Source: Deferribacteraceae bacterium UBA6793 (GTDB taxonomy: Bacteria > Chrysiogenota > Deferribacteres > Deferribacterales > Geovibrionaceae). From it: a DNA stretch of 64,000 bases. The stretch lies in NCBI GenBank assembly GCA_002452405.1, contig DKFP01000014.1, positions 1 to 64,000 of the forward strand, read 5' to 3'. Positions 17,164 to 25,420 of the stretch are shown piece after piece. Below the pieces are notes generated by a model. It was given only the letters and a program-made list of their open reading frames with translations, searched no databases and was not told the DNA's origin. The position numbers and the translations under genes are program-made. The stretch's first letter is position 1, and every line of letters starts with the position of its first letter.

Positions 17164-17263
17164 AAAAAAGACGAGATCGCCGCGTCGCTCCGCTCCTCGC
17201 GAAGACGGAATAAAAATCACGTCTCTGCGAACCCCGTAGGGGTGAAGCAGTCTCGTCTTTTTT
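17164..17263. repeat. Dispersed inverted repeat, copy B, acting as a bidirectional terminator
   Basis: AAAAAAGACGAGA (17164-17176) and TCTCGTCTTTTTT (17251-17263) are exact 13-base inverted ends. The inner arms pair imperfectly: GAAGACG on the left with CGTCTCTGC on the right. The right arm read on the minus strand holds GACTGCTTC then TCGCAGAGACG, the core shared with copies at 9315 and 40235. It lies between the convergent chemoreceptor and GGDEF genes, and each strand ends the hairpin in six or more T, so it can terminate both. Confidence 0.8.
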
Positions 17264-17291
17264 CTATACGACATAACTTACATGATATGCT

Positions 17292-18074
17292 CTAGTCCAG
17301 AGGGCTTGCCACCCTGTTTCTTCCTTTCTGCTTGGCGAGATACAGGTATTTGTCCGCCTGTTCCACCAGCTTTTCAACACTTTCGACATCTGTATCAGAA
17401 GGCATCATAACTACGCCGATGCTTAGTGTAACGTTAAATCTGCTGCGCACGGGACCGAACATCATACGGGCAACGTTCTCACGTATTTTCTCTGCCACAA
17501 GGACACCGCGTTTCAGATCGGTATATGGCAGGATGACCCCGAACTCGTCGCCGCCGAAACGACCGCATACATCTGTTTTGCGGAGTGAAGCCGTCACCGT
17601 TTTTGCTGTTTCGCGCAGAACAGTGTCACCCATAGTGTGTCCGTATCCGTCGTTTATGCCTTTGAAATTGTCTATATCGAAAAGCAGCAGACAGAATATG
17701 CCATCGGGGAAACGTTTATTTTTGTTGAACTCCATATCAAGTATCTCAAAAAGAGCACGCCTGTTGTATACGTCTGTAAGAAAGTCCATACGGGACATAT
17801 CCATCGCGTCTTTGAAAAAACGGCGCATCTCCGCAAGTCTTTTCACCGTGAAATAAGACACAACTACAAAAAACGAAAATAAGAACCCTGTGGTCAGATC
17901 GACTACATAGCTCTCCTTATCCGTCATCTGATAAAGTCTGCTCACCGGCTGGAAATAAAGGAATGCAGCAAAAAGCATAAAACCGGAAGCCGTGGCAGCT
18001 GCCATATCTTTTTTGAGCGCAAGTTTCATTTCGCAGACGATGTTGAAAGTTGATTTGGTCATATCGGTATTCAT
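17292..18074 (-). CDS. Diguanylate cyclase (GGDEF), membrane-anchored
   Basis: A 260-residue enzyme making cyclic di-GMP from GTP. Two hydrophobic helices lie near the N-terminus (about 29-46 and 58-75) with almost no periplasmic loop. The GGDEF domain starts at DFLTDVYNRRAL and has the active-site motif GRFGGDEFGV. RKTD lies exactly five residues before GGDEF, the position of the inhibitory I-site, so product inhibition is likely. The frame is open to 18113, but ATG 18074 has AGGTG 6-7 bases upstream, so I start there. It faces the chemoreceptor gene and is monocistronic. Confidence 0.92.
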   Translation of the reverse strand: MNTDMTKSTFNIVCEMKLALKKDMAAATASGFMLFAAFLYFQPVSRLYQMTDKESYVVDLTTGFLFSFFVVVSYFTVKRLAEMRRFFKDAMDMSRMDFLTDVYNRRALFEILDMEFNKNKRFPDGIFCLLLFDIDNFKGINDGYGHTMGDTVLRETAKTVTASLRKTDVCGRFGGDEFGVILPYTDLKRGVLVAEKIRENVARMMFGPVRSRFNVTLSIGVVMMPSDTDVESVEKLVEQADKYLYLAKQKGRNRVASPLD

Positions 18075-18194
18075 AAAAGGCACCTTTTTTGTGTGACAAG
18101 AATTATAAGACAATAATTAATAAAATGTGACTGCCATTAATAGGAGGTAGAAAAATATATTTGCCTTAATCAGGCTATTTTGTCAGAATAACAT

Positions 18195-19682
18195 ATGAAC
18201 ATAAAACCTGCATTCCGACGTTTTTTAAGCCTGCAGATAAAAATTACGTCAATCATCTTTCTGATAATGATGAGCTTCAGCTATGTCGTTGCACACAAAA
18301 TGAGTGAAAACGTCAAACAGCAGACCTTTCAGATAACTAAAAACTACATCGAAAGCATCCCTTCGCTTATATACAACTCCATGTACAACTTTATGCTCAA
18401 CGGCGACAGACAGTCCATAAACCGTCTTGTGCAGCATCTGGAAAAAGACAATAACATCATGGGAGTGCACATTTTCAACAACAAATGGAAGCTAACCGAG
18501 TCCCTGCCGGAACTGGTGCACAAATATGATAAATCGTATATAGATACCATCGTAAAGAACCATACCGACGAAGGATTCAAGGAAACCGTTATAAACGGTA
18601 CGCGGGTGATGTCATATTACACCCCTATCCCCAACGCGCCGGAGTGCCATCTCTGCCATCTTCAGGAAGAAGGGGAGATACTCGGACACCTGAACATAAA
18701 CATCAACCTCACCTATCTGACAGAGATTCTTGAGCGTGACGCTTCCAACATAAAGGCGATACTGATAGTATCGAACATAGTGCTCTTTGTCGTGCTGACT
18801 GTTCTCATAAACGTAATGGTAATAAGCCCTGTGAAGCGTATTGAACACGCCATGCAGGAGGTTGCAAACAGCAACCTTGAGGTGCGGCTCGACGCCGATT
18901 CCGAAGACGAGTTCGGGCGCATGTCGCGTCTGTTCAACTTTATGGTATATTCCTTGCGCAAATCATTCCGCACGGTTTCCGGTATACACAAAAGTATGCT
19001 CCACAACGACAGACTCATGACCATAGGCACCCTCGCCGCAGCCGTGAGCCACGAGATAAAGAACCCGCTGAACTCCATAATGCTCACATCCGACATACTT
19101 GCCATGAGATGCAAAGAACAGCAGGAGCTTACAAACCGCATAGCCTCCGACGCCGAACGGATAAAGGATATCATTGACAATACTCTTAACTTTTCCCGCA
19201 TAGACGACGAGCGCCACAACAGCGTGATAAACATGGATAAGTTCGTGGACGATCTCTGCCACTATGCCGACAGAACGCTTTTCAAATGGACGGAGATACC
19301 ATTCCGCACGGACGTGGCAAAAAATCTCGGATACATCTACGCAAACCCTGTGCACCTTGAGCAGATATTCCTGAACATTCTCCGCAACGCATCCGAAGCT
19401 GTTGAAAACAACGACAGCCCTGTGATAACCCTTACGGCTTACCGAAGAGGCGACGAAACCGTCATCTCCGTAAAAGACAACGGTGCCGGCATCCCAGCGA
19501 GCATGAAGGATATGATATTCAACGAATTTTATACTACGAAACAAAACGGAACTGGCATCGGACTGTACATTGTTAAAGAACTTACCGACAGATACAAGGG
19601 AAAGGTCACTTTTGAGTCGGAACAGGGCAGAGGAACCGTATTCTCAGTGGTTCTGCCCACAGACAGCGAGCCGAGGATGTAA
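18195..19682 (+). CDS. Membrane histidine kinase with CxxCH (heme c) sensor domain
   Basis: A 495-residue kinase. Helix 1 (about 12-32) and helix 2 (about 194-215) flank a periplasmic domain of about 160 residues containing CHLCH (C151-H155), a perfect CxxCH heme c motif preceded by YYTPIPNAPE. A HAMP domain follows, then HisKA with VSHEIKNPLNS (phospho-His H286), and an ATPase with NASEA, DNGAGIP and GTGIGLYIV. A covalently bound heme in the periplasm would suit redox or gas sensing; that is inference from the motif. The start ATG 18195 has no good ribosome site, but a stop sits two codons upstream. No response regulator is adjacent. Confidence 0.9.
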   Translation: MNIKPAFRRFLSLQIKITSIIFLIMMSFSYVVAHKMSENVKQQTFQITKNYIESIPSLIYNSMYNFMLNGDRQSINRLVQHLEKDNNIMGVHIFNNKWKLTESLPELVHKYDKSYIDTIVKNHTDEGFKETVINGTRVMSYYTPIPNAPECHLCHLQEEGEILGHLNININLTYLTEILERDASNIKAILIVSNIVLFVVLTVLINVMVISPVKRIEHAMQEVANSNLEVRLDADSEDEFGRMSRLFNFMVYSLRKSFRTVSGIHKSMLHNDRLMTIGTLAAAVSHEIKNPLNSIMLTSDILAMRCKEQQELTNRIASDAERIKDIIDNTLNFSRIDDERHNSVINMDKFVDDLCHYADRTLFKWTEIPFRTDVAKNLGYIYANPVHLEQIFLNILRNASEAVENNDSPVITLTAYRRGDETVISVKDNGAGIPASMKDMIFNEFYTTKQNGTGIGLYIVKELTDRYKGKVTFESEQGRGTVFSVVLPTDSEPRM

Positions 19683-19699
19683 TTTCCACCCATCCTCGG
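19671..19699 (+). terminator. Hairpin spanning the kinase stop codon
   Basis: CCGAGGATG (19671-19679) and CATCCTCGG (19691-19699) make a perfect 9-bp stem around an 11-base loop that holds most of the stop codon. There is no T-run, so termination is doubtful. Confidence 0.4.
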
Positions 19700-19773
19700 T
19701 ATTGATAAACAGACCTCAACCTGATATAAGATATAGACAGGGTTTTATTCAAAATCCTTTGCACGGAGATATT

Positions 19774-20283
19774 ATGCACAAAGGTATCAAAAAGCTCTGG
19801 GCGCCGTGGCGCATGTCATATATCAGCAAACTGGGGGGAAAGGACGAAGGATGCATCTTCTGCGCAAAGCCGAAACAGCAGAACGACAGAGACAACCTTA
19901 TCCTTTACCGCGCAAAAACGGCGTTCATCATAATGAACCTGTACCCCTATAACAACGGGCATTGCATGGTGATTCCCTACAAACACACTTCGGATTTCAC
20001 CGAACTGACAGATGAAGAGATGCTTGAGCTGATGCAGCTTACCAGGCTGACCATAAAAGTGTTCAAAAAAGTGTTCAATCCCGAAGGATTCAACACAGGA
20101 TTCAACCTAGGCAGAGCCGCAGGTGCGGGCATAAGCCAGCATATCCACCTGCATGTACTTCCGAGATGGGTCGGCGATACCAACTTTATGCCCGTTCTGG
20201 GTGAAACAAGGGTCATCGGCGAACATATCTTCGATACTTACGACAAACTGAAAAAAGCATTCGATGAGGAGACAAAAGCATGA
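19774..20283 (+). CDS. HIT-domain protein (Ap4A hydrolase/phosphorylase-like)
   Basis: A 169-residue histidine-triad protein. The triad QHIHLHVLPRW is the catalytic HxHxH motif of nucleotide hydrolases or transferases. CIFC near residues 27-30 is probably half of a zinc site. LWAPWRMSYI at the N-terminus marks the subfamily often annotated as AP-4-A phosphorylase-like. The frame is open upstream into the kinase gene, but ATG 19774 has GGAGA upstream and matches the family start. It overlaps lapA by 4 bases. The substrate is unproven. Confidence 0.92.
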   Translation: MHKGIKKLWAPWRMSYISKLGGKDEGCIFCAKPKQQNDRDNLILYRAKTAFIIMNLYPYNNGHCMVIPYKHTSDFTELTDEEMLELMQLTRLTIKVFKKVFNPEGFNTGFNLGRAAGAGISQHIHLHVLPRWVGDTNFMPVLGETRVIGEHIFDTYDKLKKAFDEETKA

Positions 20284-20579
20284 GAGCCATAGCAGGACTT
20301 ATTAAAATAGCCGTTACACTGGTTATAATCGTTTTCGCAATTATGAACGTTGACAACGTTGAGGTTAAATATTTCTTCGGTCAGCCTACGCTGAAAATGC
20401 CGCTGTTCATCGTTATTTTAGGCTCGATGCTCTTCGGAATCGTGCTTGCCACGCTGATGTATTATCTCGACAGATTCAAAATGTCGCACCAGATAAGCAG
20501 TCTGAAGAAGCAGGTCAAAAAGCAGGATGATGAGCTTGAGCGCCTGCGCAACATACCCTTTATGGATAAAATGGACTAA
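20280..20579 (+). CDS. lapA: LapA-domain (DUF1049) inner-membrane protein
   Basis: A 99-residue protein with two membrane helices (about 5-22 and 40-62), the short conserved link NVDNVEVKYFFGQPTLKMPL, and a cytoplasmic coiled-coil tail (SSLKKQVKKQDDELERL). This is the LapA/YciS layout. In E. coli LapA and LapB form an inner-membrane complex that tunes FtsH degradation of LpxC and so LPS supply. The lapB-like gene follows 12 bases later, which supports the assignment. Confidence 0.85.
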   Translation: MRAIAGLIKIAVTLVIIVFAIMNVDNVEVKYFFGQPTLKMPLFIVILGSMLFGIVLATLMYYLDRFKMSHQISSLKKQVKKQDDELERLRNIPFMDKMD

Positions 20580-20591
20580 TCAGAGGACTGC

Positions 20592-21581
20592 ATGAGATAC
20601 AGCACCGATTTTTTAAAAGGACTTTCCGCTCTCACAGAGGGCAACTATGAAAAAGCCGCGTCTTTCCTTAAAAACGCCGCAATGGACAACAAAGAGCGCA
20701 TAGAGGCATACTACACCGCAGGGCTCGTTTTCAAGAAGCTCGGACAGTATGACAAAGCTGCTTACGTTATCGAAACCATCCTCAGAAGCGACGATGTTGA
20801 CAGCCACACCAAACGCACCCTTAACGTCGAACTGGGTAAAATTATGTTTGCCGCGGGCAACTTTAAACAGGCTGCAAAACAGCTTGAAATGACCTCCGAC
20901 CCCGACGGCATCATGCTGAAAGCAAAGGCACTCCGCGAAACAGGACAGTTTGACGAAGCCGCTAATACATACAAATCCCTTGCCCGAACAACAGGTATGA
21001 ATCTCGACAACGAGATAGGCTACTGCTACTACCGCTGTGTCGTGACAGACAAGCATGAGGGCTATTCAAAATGCTTCGCTCAGGCGCTTAAATATATCCC
21101 CAAATCAAGGGTTCTGCGCATGGCGCTCATAGACCAGCATCTGCTTGAAGGCAGAGGCGCAAAAGCTGTCGAAGAAATAGAGAGCTTCATACAGGACGGG
21201 CTGACAGCAACCCACCACGATATGATGAAGTTTCAGACCATCTTCTTTGACGAAGGCAAGTTCGAATGGCTTGTACGCCACTGTCTCAAACGCATTAACG
21301 CGGGTTCAGATAACCCGTTCAACTACACCTACGTCATCTCCCGCTACCTTTCCACAGGTAACAAGGAAAAAGCGGAGGCGTTCATAGACAGATATGTGAA
21401 AAACTTCGGTCCCACCAACATCATAGCCCGTGCTTCGCTCTCTATCGAGCATAACGCTATGCTGGCACTGGTGCTGGAACACGCGGATTTTTACAAATGC
21501 ACCGCTTGCGGGGCCACTGCGAAGGACTACTCCGACACTTGCAAGGCGTGTCACTCGTTTGAAACCCTGAAACCCATGTAA
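20592..21581 (+). CDS. lapB: LapB-like TPR protein with C-terminal zinc ribbon
   Basis: A 329-residue helical-repeat protein: TPR-type repeats run from residue 1 to about 280, then a rubredoxin-like ribbon with C303, C306, C317 and C320 ending FETLKPM, much like the E. coli LapB (YciM) C-terminus. E. coli LapB begins with a membrane helix; this protein begins directly with a TPR (YSTDFLKGLSALTEGNYEKA), so it must be soluble or held by LapA. The order lapA-lapB is the same as in E. coli. A role in LPS control is inferred from the family and the pairing. Confidence 0.8.
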   Translation: MRYSTDFLKGLSALTEGNYEKAASFLKNAAMDNKERIEAYYTAGLVFKKLGQYDKAAYVIETILRSDDVDSHTKRTLNVELGKIMFAAGNFKQAAKQLEMTSDPDGIMLKAKALRETGQFDEAANTYKSLARTTGMNLDNEIGYCYYRCVVTDKHEGYSKCFAQALKYIPKSRVLRMALIDQHLLEGRGAKAVEEIESFIQDGLTATHHDMMKFQTIFFDEGKFEWLVRHCLKRINAGSDNPFNYTYVISRYLSTGNKEKAEAFIDRYVKNFGPTNIIARASLSIEHNAMLALVLEHADFYKCTACGATAKDYSDTCKACHSFETLKPM

Positions 21582-21594
21582 GCGGGGTCTTTCT

Positions 21595-24153
21595 GTGAGT
21601 AAACCCGAAAAGATTACTCCCATGATGCAGCAGTTTTATGAGATGAAACAGAAGCATCAGGGCTCACTGCTGTTTTTCCGTATGGGTGATTTTTATGAAA
21701 TGTTCGGCGAAGACGCCGTCACAGCTTCAAAAATTCTGGGCATAGCCCTCACCTCGCGGGAAAAGGACAAAGAGAACGGTATGCCCATGTGCGGCGTGCC
21801 CCACCACAGCTATCAGGCATACCTTGTGAAACTCCTCAGGGCAGGACTTAACGTCGCCATATGCGACCAACTCGAAGATCCTGCGCAGGCGAAGGGGATA
21901 GTCAGACGCGGAGTAACAAAAGTTATGACACCGGGAACAGTCGTTGACGAAGCGGCACTCCCGGCATCCGACAACAACTTCTTCGCATGTGTCTACAAAT
22001 CAGATAAAAACTACAGACTGGCATTTGCGGATTCCTCCACAGGCGAGATATACCTCGAACCCGCTACCGAAGAAACCGTAAAGGACATCACTGCCAGATA
22101 CGCACCCAAAGAGACTGTGCGCAATTTCAAAGTCACCGACGAGGCGGATTTCAGCTTTTTCGGCACCTTCTCTGAAAACCTCGCTCTGCGCGAAGTGTCG
22201 GAGTATTACGGCGTTGCGGCTCTTAAATCTCTCGGCATAGACGATAACTCGTTTGCATGTCCGGTATACATGGCTATCAGGCACCTGCAAAGGGTAATGC
22301 TTGACGTTAAACTTCTGAAACCCCGTCTGGTGACGGACGACGAGCGTGTGTATCTGGACAGCGTTGCTTCTTCCACCCTTGAGCTGGTAAAGAACAGCAG
22401 AGACGGAGGTGAGGAGAACACTCTTTTCTCAGTTCTGAACCATACACACACCACCATGGGATCACGGCTTCTGAAAAAGTGGCTGCTGAACCCGCTGCGC
22501 AATGTCGAAAACATCCGCAGACGGCAGGAGATAACGGAATTTTTCATCAACAGACAGGATACAGCGGATGAACTGCGTGCCCAGCTCTCTGAAGTGTACG
22601 ACGTTGAACGTATCGCCACCAGAATAGGTGCGAACAGATGCAACGCAAAAGACCTCGTATGGCTGAAAAACTCGACCAAAACCTTCCCCATCATAAAATA
22701 CATGCTGGAAAGCTGCGATAACCCCCTCATCGCCGAGATGGCTGCGGGTTTTGATGCACTGGACGATTTGACGGGGCTTATAGATGCCGCTATAGACGAC
22801 AACCCGCCCATGACACTTATGGAGGGCGGACTTATCCGCGCGGGATATAACGCCGAAGTGGACGAGCTGCGCGACATCAAGGACAACAGCAAAAATATCC
22901 TCATGAAGATAGAGGCACGGGAAAAAAGCACCACTGGTATAAGCACCCTGAGGGTGAAATACAACAGAGTCTTCGGCTATTACATCGAAGTTTCAAAAGG
23001 TGCACTGGACAAGGTTCCCTATCACTATGTGCGCAAACAGACCATAGTCAACGGCGAAAGATACATCATCCCTGAACTTAAAGAGCTTGAAGACAAGATT
23101 CTTAACGCAGATTCCAGACTTTTTGCTCTTGAATATGAGATTTTCACTGAAATACGGCTTAAAATCGCTGAAAATGCGCAGAGAATAAGAAATTCGGCTT
23201 CCGTTGCCGCGGAACTGGATGTTCTGCTCTCTTTTGCAAAGGCAGCGGTAAAAAACAACTACACAAAACCCCACGTCACCGACAACGATGCAATCATAAT
23301 CAAAGACGGCAGACACCCTGTCGTTGAGCAAAACATAAGAAACGGTTACGTACCGAACGACATAGAGATGAACACTGCGGACAGCCGCCTTTCCATCATC
23401 ACAGGTCCCAACATGGCTGGTAAATCGACCTATCTGCGGATGTGCGCACTGATTACACTCATGGCGCACACAGGATCATTCGTTCCGGCGACATCAGCCG
23501 GGATAGGGCTTGTGGACAGGATATTCACGCGCGTGGGCGCAAGCGACAACCTCGCAGGAGGCGAATCGACCTTTATGGTGGAAATGGTGGAAACTTCCAA
23601 CATTCTCAACAACGCCACGGAAAAATCACTCCTAATCCTCGACGAGATAGGCAGAGGAACATCCACGTTCGACGGAGTATCGATAGCCTGGTCAATAGCG
23701 GAATATATTGCGGACAAAGTGAAGGCAAAAACACTTTTCGCCACCCATTACCACGAAATGACCGATATAGCCATGACCAACTCAGGCGTTAAAAATCTTG
23801 CGACGCAGGTACTTGAGCACAAAGGCGAGCTGATTTTCATGCGCAAGGTTATCGAAGGTACGGCGGACAAGAGCTACGGTATACACGTTGCGGAGCTTGC
23901 CGGACTGCCTAAAAAGGTCGTCAGGCGCGCATATGAAATATTGAAAAACCTTGAAAAGAACGAGCTTTCGCCTCATGGTATAGTGAATACACCGAAAGGT
24001 GGAAAAGATTCGGGCGGCGTGGTGCAGACCATGCTGGTTTTCGACGATCACCCAGTCGTGGACGAGCTGAGAAAACTCGACCTGAACAGTATCACACCCC
24101 TCATGGCGCTGAACGTTCTTGCAGCTATGAAGGAAAAGGCGGAAATTGAATAA
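21595..24153 (+). CDS. mutS: DNA mismatch repair protein MutS
   Basis: An 852-residue MutS1. The N-terminal mismatch-binding motif GDFYEMFG contains the Phe-x-Glu that stacks on the mispair. Connector, lever and clamp regions follow, then the ATPase with Walker A GPNMAGKST (604-612), Walker B LLILDEIGRGTSTFDG, and THYHEM. The C-terminus has a helix-turn-helix dimer region and a tail. The start is GTG 21595 behind GCGGGG, 13 bases after lapB. mutL is not in the window. Confidence 0.98.
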   Translation: MSKPEKITPMMQQFYEMKQKHQGSLLFFRMGDFYEMFGEDAVTASKILGIALTSREKDKENGMPMCGVPHHSYQAYLVKLLRAGLNVAICDQLEDPAQAKGIVRRGVTKVMTPGTVVDEAALPASDNNFFACVYKSDKNYRLAFADSSTGEIYLEPATEETVKDITARYAPKETVRNFKVTDEADFSFFGTFSENLALREVSEYYGVAALKSLGIDDNSFACPVYMAIRHLQRVMLDVKLLKPRLVTDDERVYLDSVASSTLELVKNSRDGGEENTLFSVLNHTHTTMGSRLLKKWLLNPLRNVENIRRRQEITEFFINRQDTADELRAQLSEVYDVERIATRIGANRCNAKDLVWLKNSTKTFPIIKYMLESCDNPLIAEMAAGFDALDDLTGLIDAAIDDNPPMTLMEGGLIRAGYNAEVDELRDIKDNSKNILMKIEAREKSTTGISTLRVKYNRVFGYYIEVSKGALDKVPYHYVRKQTIVNGERYIIPELKELEDKILNADSRLFALEYEIFTEIRLKIAENAQRIRNSASVAAELDVLLSFAKAAVKNNYTKPHVTDNDAIIIKDGRHPVVEQNIRNGYVPNDIEMNTADSRLSIITGPNMAGKSTYLRMCALITLMAHTGSFVPATSAGIGLVDRIFTRVGASDNLAGGESTFMVEMVETSNILNNATEKSLLILDEIGRGTSTFDGVSIAWSIAEYIADKVKAKTLFATHYHEMTDIAMTNSGVKNLATQVLEHKGELIFMRKVIEGTADKSYGIHVAELAGLPKKVVRRAYEILKNLEKNELSPHGIVNTPKGGKDSGGVVQTMLVFDDHPVVDELRKLDLNSITPLMALNVLAAMKEKAEIE

Positions 24154-24662
24154 TGCTTGCAGGCTTCTTCTCTTTCTATTCAAACCTGTTGCTTACCTTA
24201 TGCGTTGCGTTCGCTGCAATACCCTTCTGGGTGCCTGTCAGCGCAGCGTTTATATCTGATGCCGATTTAACCCTTATGCTGCTTGTCACAGCAGCATCCA
24301 TCGCATCGAAAATCTACGCAAAAAGCGTGGTCAAAGCTCATCTTTTCGCTTCTGATTCCGCTTTTTCAAACGTATTCACTTTATTTCTCGGTATATGCAT
24401 GATGATGGTGCTTCTGGTCTACGGAGCGTCAGGAACGGAGGGCGATATTGGTATCGCAGCAATCTGCATCACTCTGCTTATAATGCTCTTTTTCCGGAAA
24501 TTCAAAGAGTCTGTCCGCTGGGCAAACGCCATGATACATCTGCTCATCTTTTTCCTTTGGGTCGGTTTTCTGAACTCACTTGAGCCAAACTACGCCTATG
24601 CCGCTATGGCTCTTTATTTCATACAGTTTTACCGCAGATTCGGCAGCGCGGTTGCCGCATGA
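24153..24662 (+). CDS. Integral membrane protein, unknown
   Basis: A 169-residue, very hydrophobic protein with about five membrane helices and short polar links (KIYAKSVVKAH, FRKFKESVRWANAM). No recognised family or catalytic residues. It overlaps the mutS stop by 1 base (TAATG) and the next hydrolase gene by 4 bases (ATGA), so it is translated within the same operon. The function is not known. Confidence 0.8.
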   Translation: MLAGFFSFYSNLLLTLCVAFAAIPFWVPVSAAFISDADLTLMLLVTAASIASKIYAKSVVKAHLFASDSAFSNVFTLFLGICMMMVLLVYGASGTEGDIGIAAICITLLIMLFFRKFKESVRWANAMIHLLIFFLWVGFLNSLEPNYAYAAMALYFIQFYRRFGSAVAA

Positions 24663-25420
24663 CGTTTAACTGTGTCTCTTCAGGCAGTTCCGGCAACTGC
24701 TATTTCCTCGAACTTGACGACAGAGTTGTCTTTGTGGACTGCGGCGTCACCATGAAGAGCATCACTTCGGCAATCGACGTCACACGTTTTCAGGGCAAAG
24801 AGATACAGCTTTTCATAACCCATGAGCACCACGACCACGTCAGCGGTCTTAAACCTTTCATCAACAGATTTTCGCCAAGGATTTTTGCCAGCGAGGGTAC
24901 AGCATCAGCACTTTACGGCACAGTCGGCATGACATCCCATATCTATGTCCTTGATGGCGGCTGCGAATATGACATAGATGGGGTTTCGGTTATTCCATTT
25001 GATATAAACCATGACAGTAACGAACCTTTCGGCTACCGCATCAATCTCGGAGAAAAAGTAGTTACCTTCGCAACAGACCTTGGAATCGTTTCAAAAGAGG
25101 TTGAAAAATTTCTGTGCTGCACAGACGTACTGGTGCTGGAATCGAACTATGAACCGAAACTGCTGGAAGCCGGCAAATATCCGGCTTATCTCAAAAAACG
25201 TATAGCTTCGCAAAAAGGGCACCTTTCGAACAAGGACGCAGTGAAACTTCTCAGCACGATATGCGACACAGGGCTTGGCAAGGTGTTTCTCGCTCACGTC
25301 AGCGAGGAGAACAATGACTACGAACTGCTCGAAAATTATGCGAAATACTGCCGCAAAAACTTCAATATAGAAACCAGCGTTCTGCGGAAAGAGACCCCGC
25401 AAACCGGAATACTCTTCTAA
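24659..25420 (+). CDS. MBL-fold metallo-hydrolase, YycJ/WalJ type
   Basis: A 253-residue metallo-beta-lactamase-fold protein. The start CVSSGSSGNCYFLE and the metal motif THEHHDHVSGL (HxHxDH) are those of the YycJ/WalJ family; later ligands include FATDLG and SNYE. Family members are thought to be 5' exonucleases, and MutS-linked repair roles have been proposed for YycJ in Gram-positives. Its place two genes after mutS fits that idea but does not prove it. It overlaps the convergent CorC/HlyC gene by 4 bases. Confidence 0.88.
   Translation: MTFNCVSSGSSGNCYFLELDDRVVFVDCGVTMKSITSAIDVTRFQGKEIQLFITHEHHDHVSGLKPFINRFSPRIFASEGTASALYGTVGMTSHIYVLDGGCEYDIDGVSVIPFDINHDSNEPFGYRINLGEKVVTFATDLGIVSKEVEKFLCCTDVLVLESNYEPKLLEAGKYPAYLKKRIASQKGHLSNKDAVKLLSTICDTGLGKVFLAHVSEENNDYELLENYAKYCRKNFNIETSVLRKETPQTGILF

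Noticed and set aside
17150..17170. TTGACA at 17153-17158 as a promoter
   Set aside because: It points to no gene on the plus strand within 1 kb and lies between a hairpin and the repeat.
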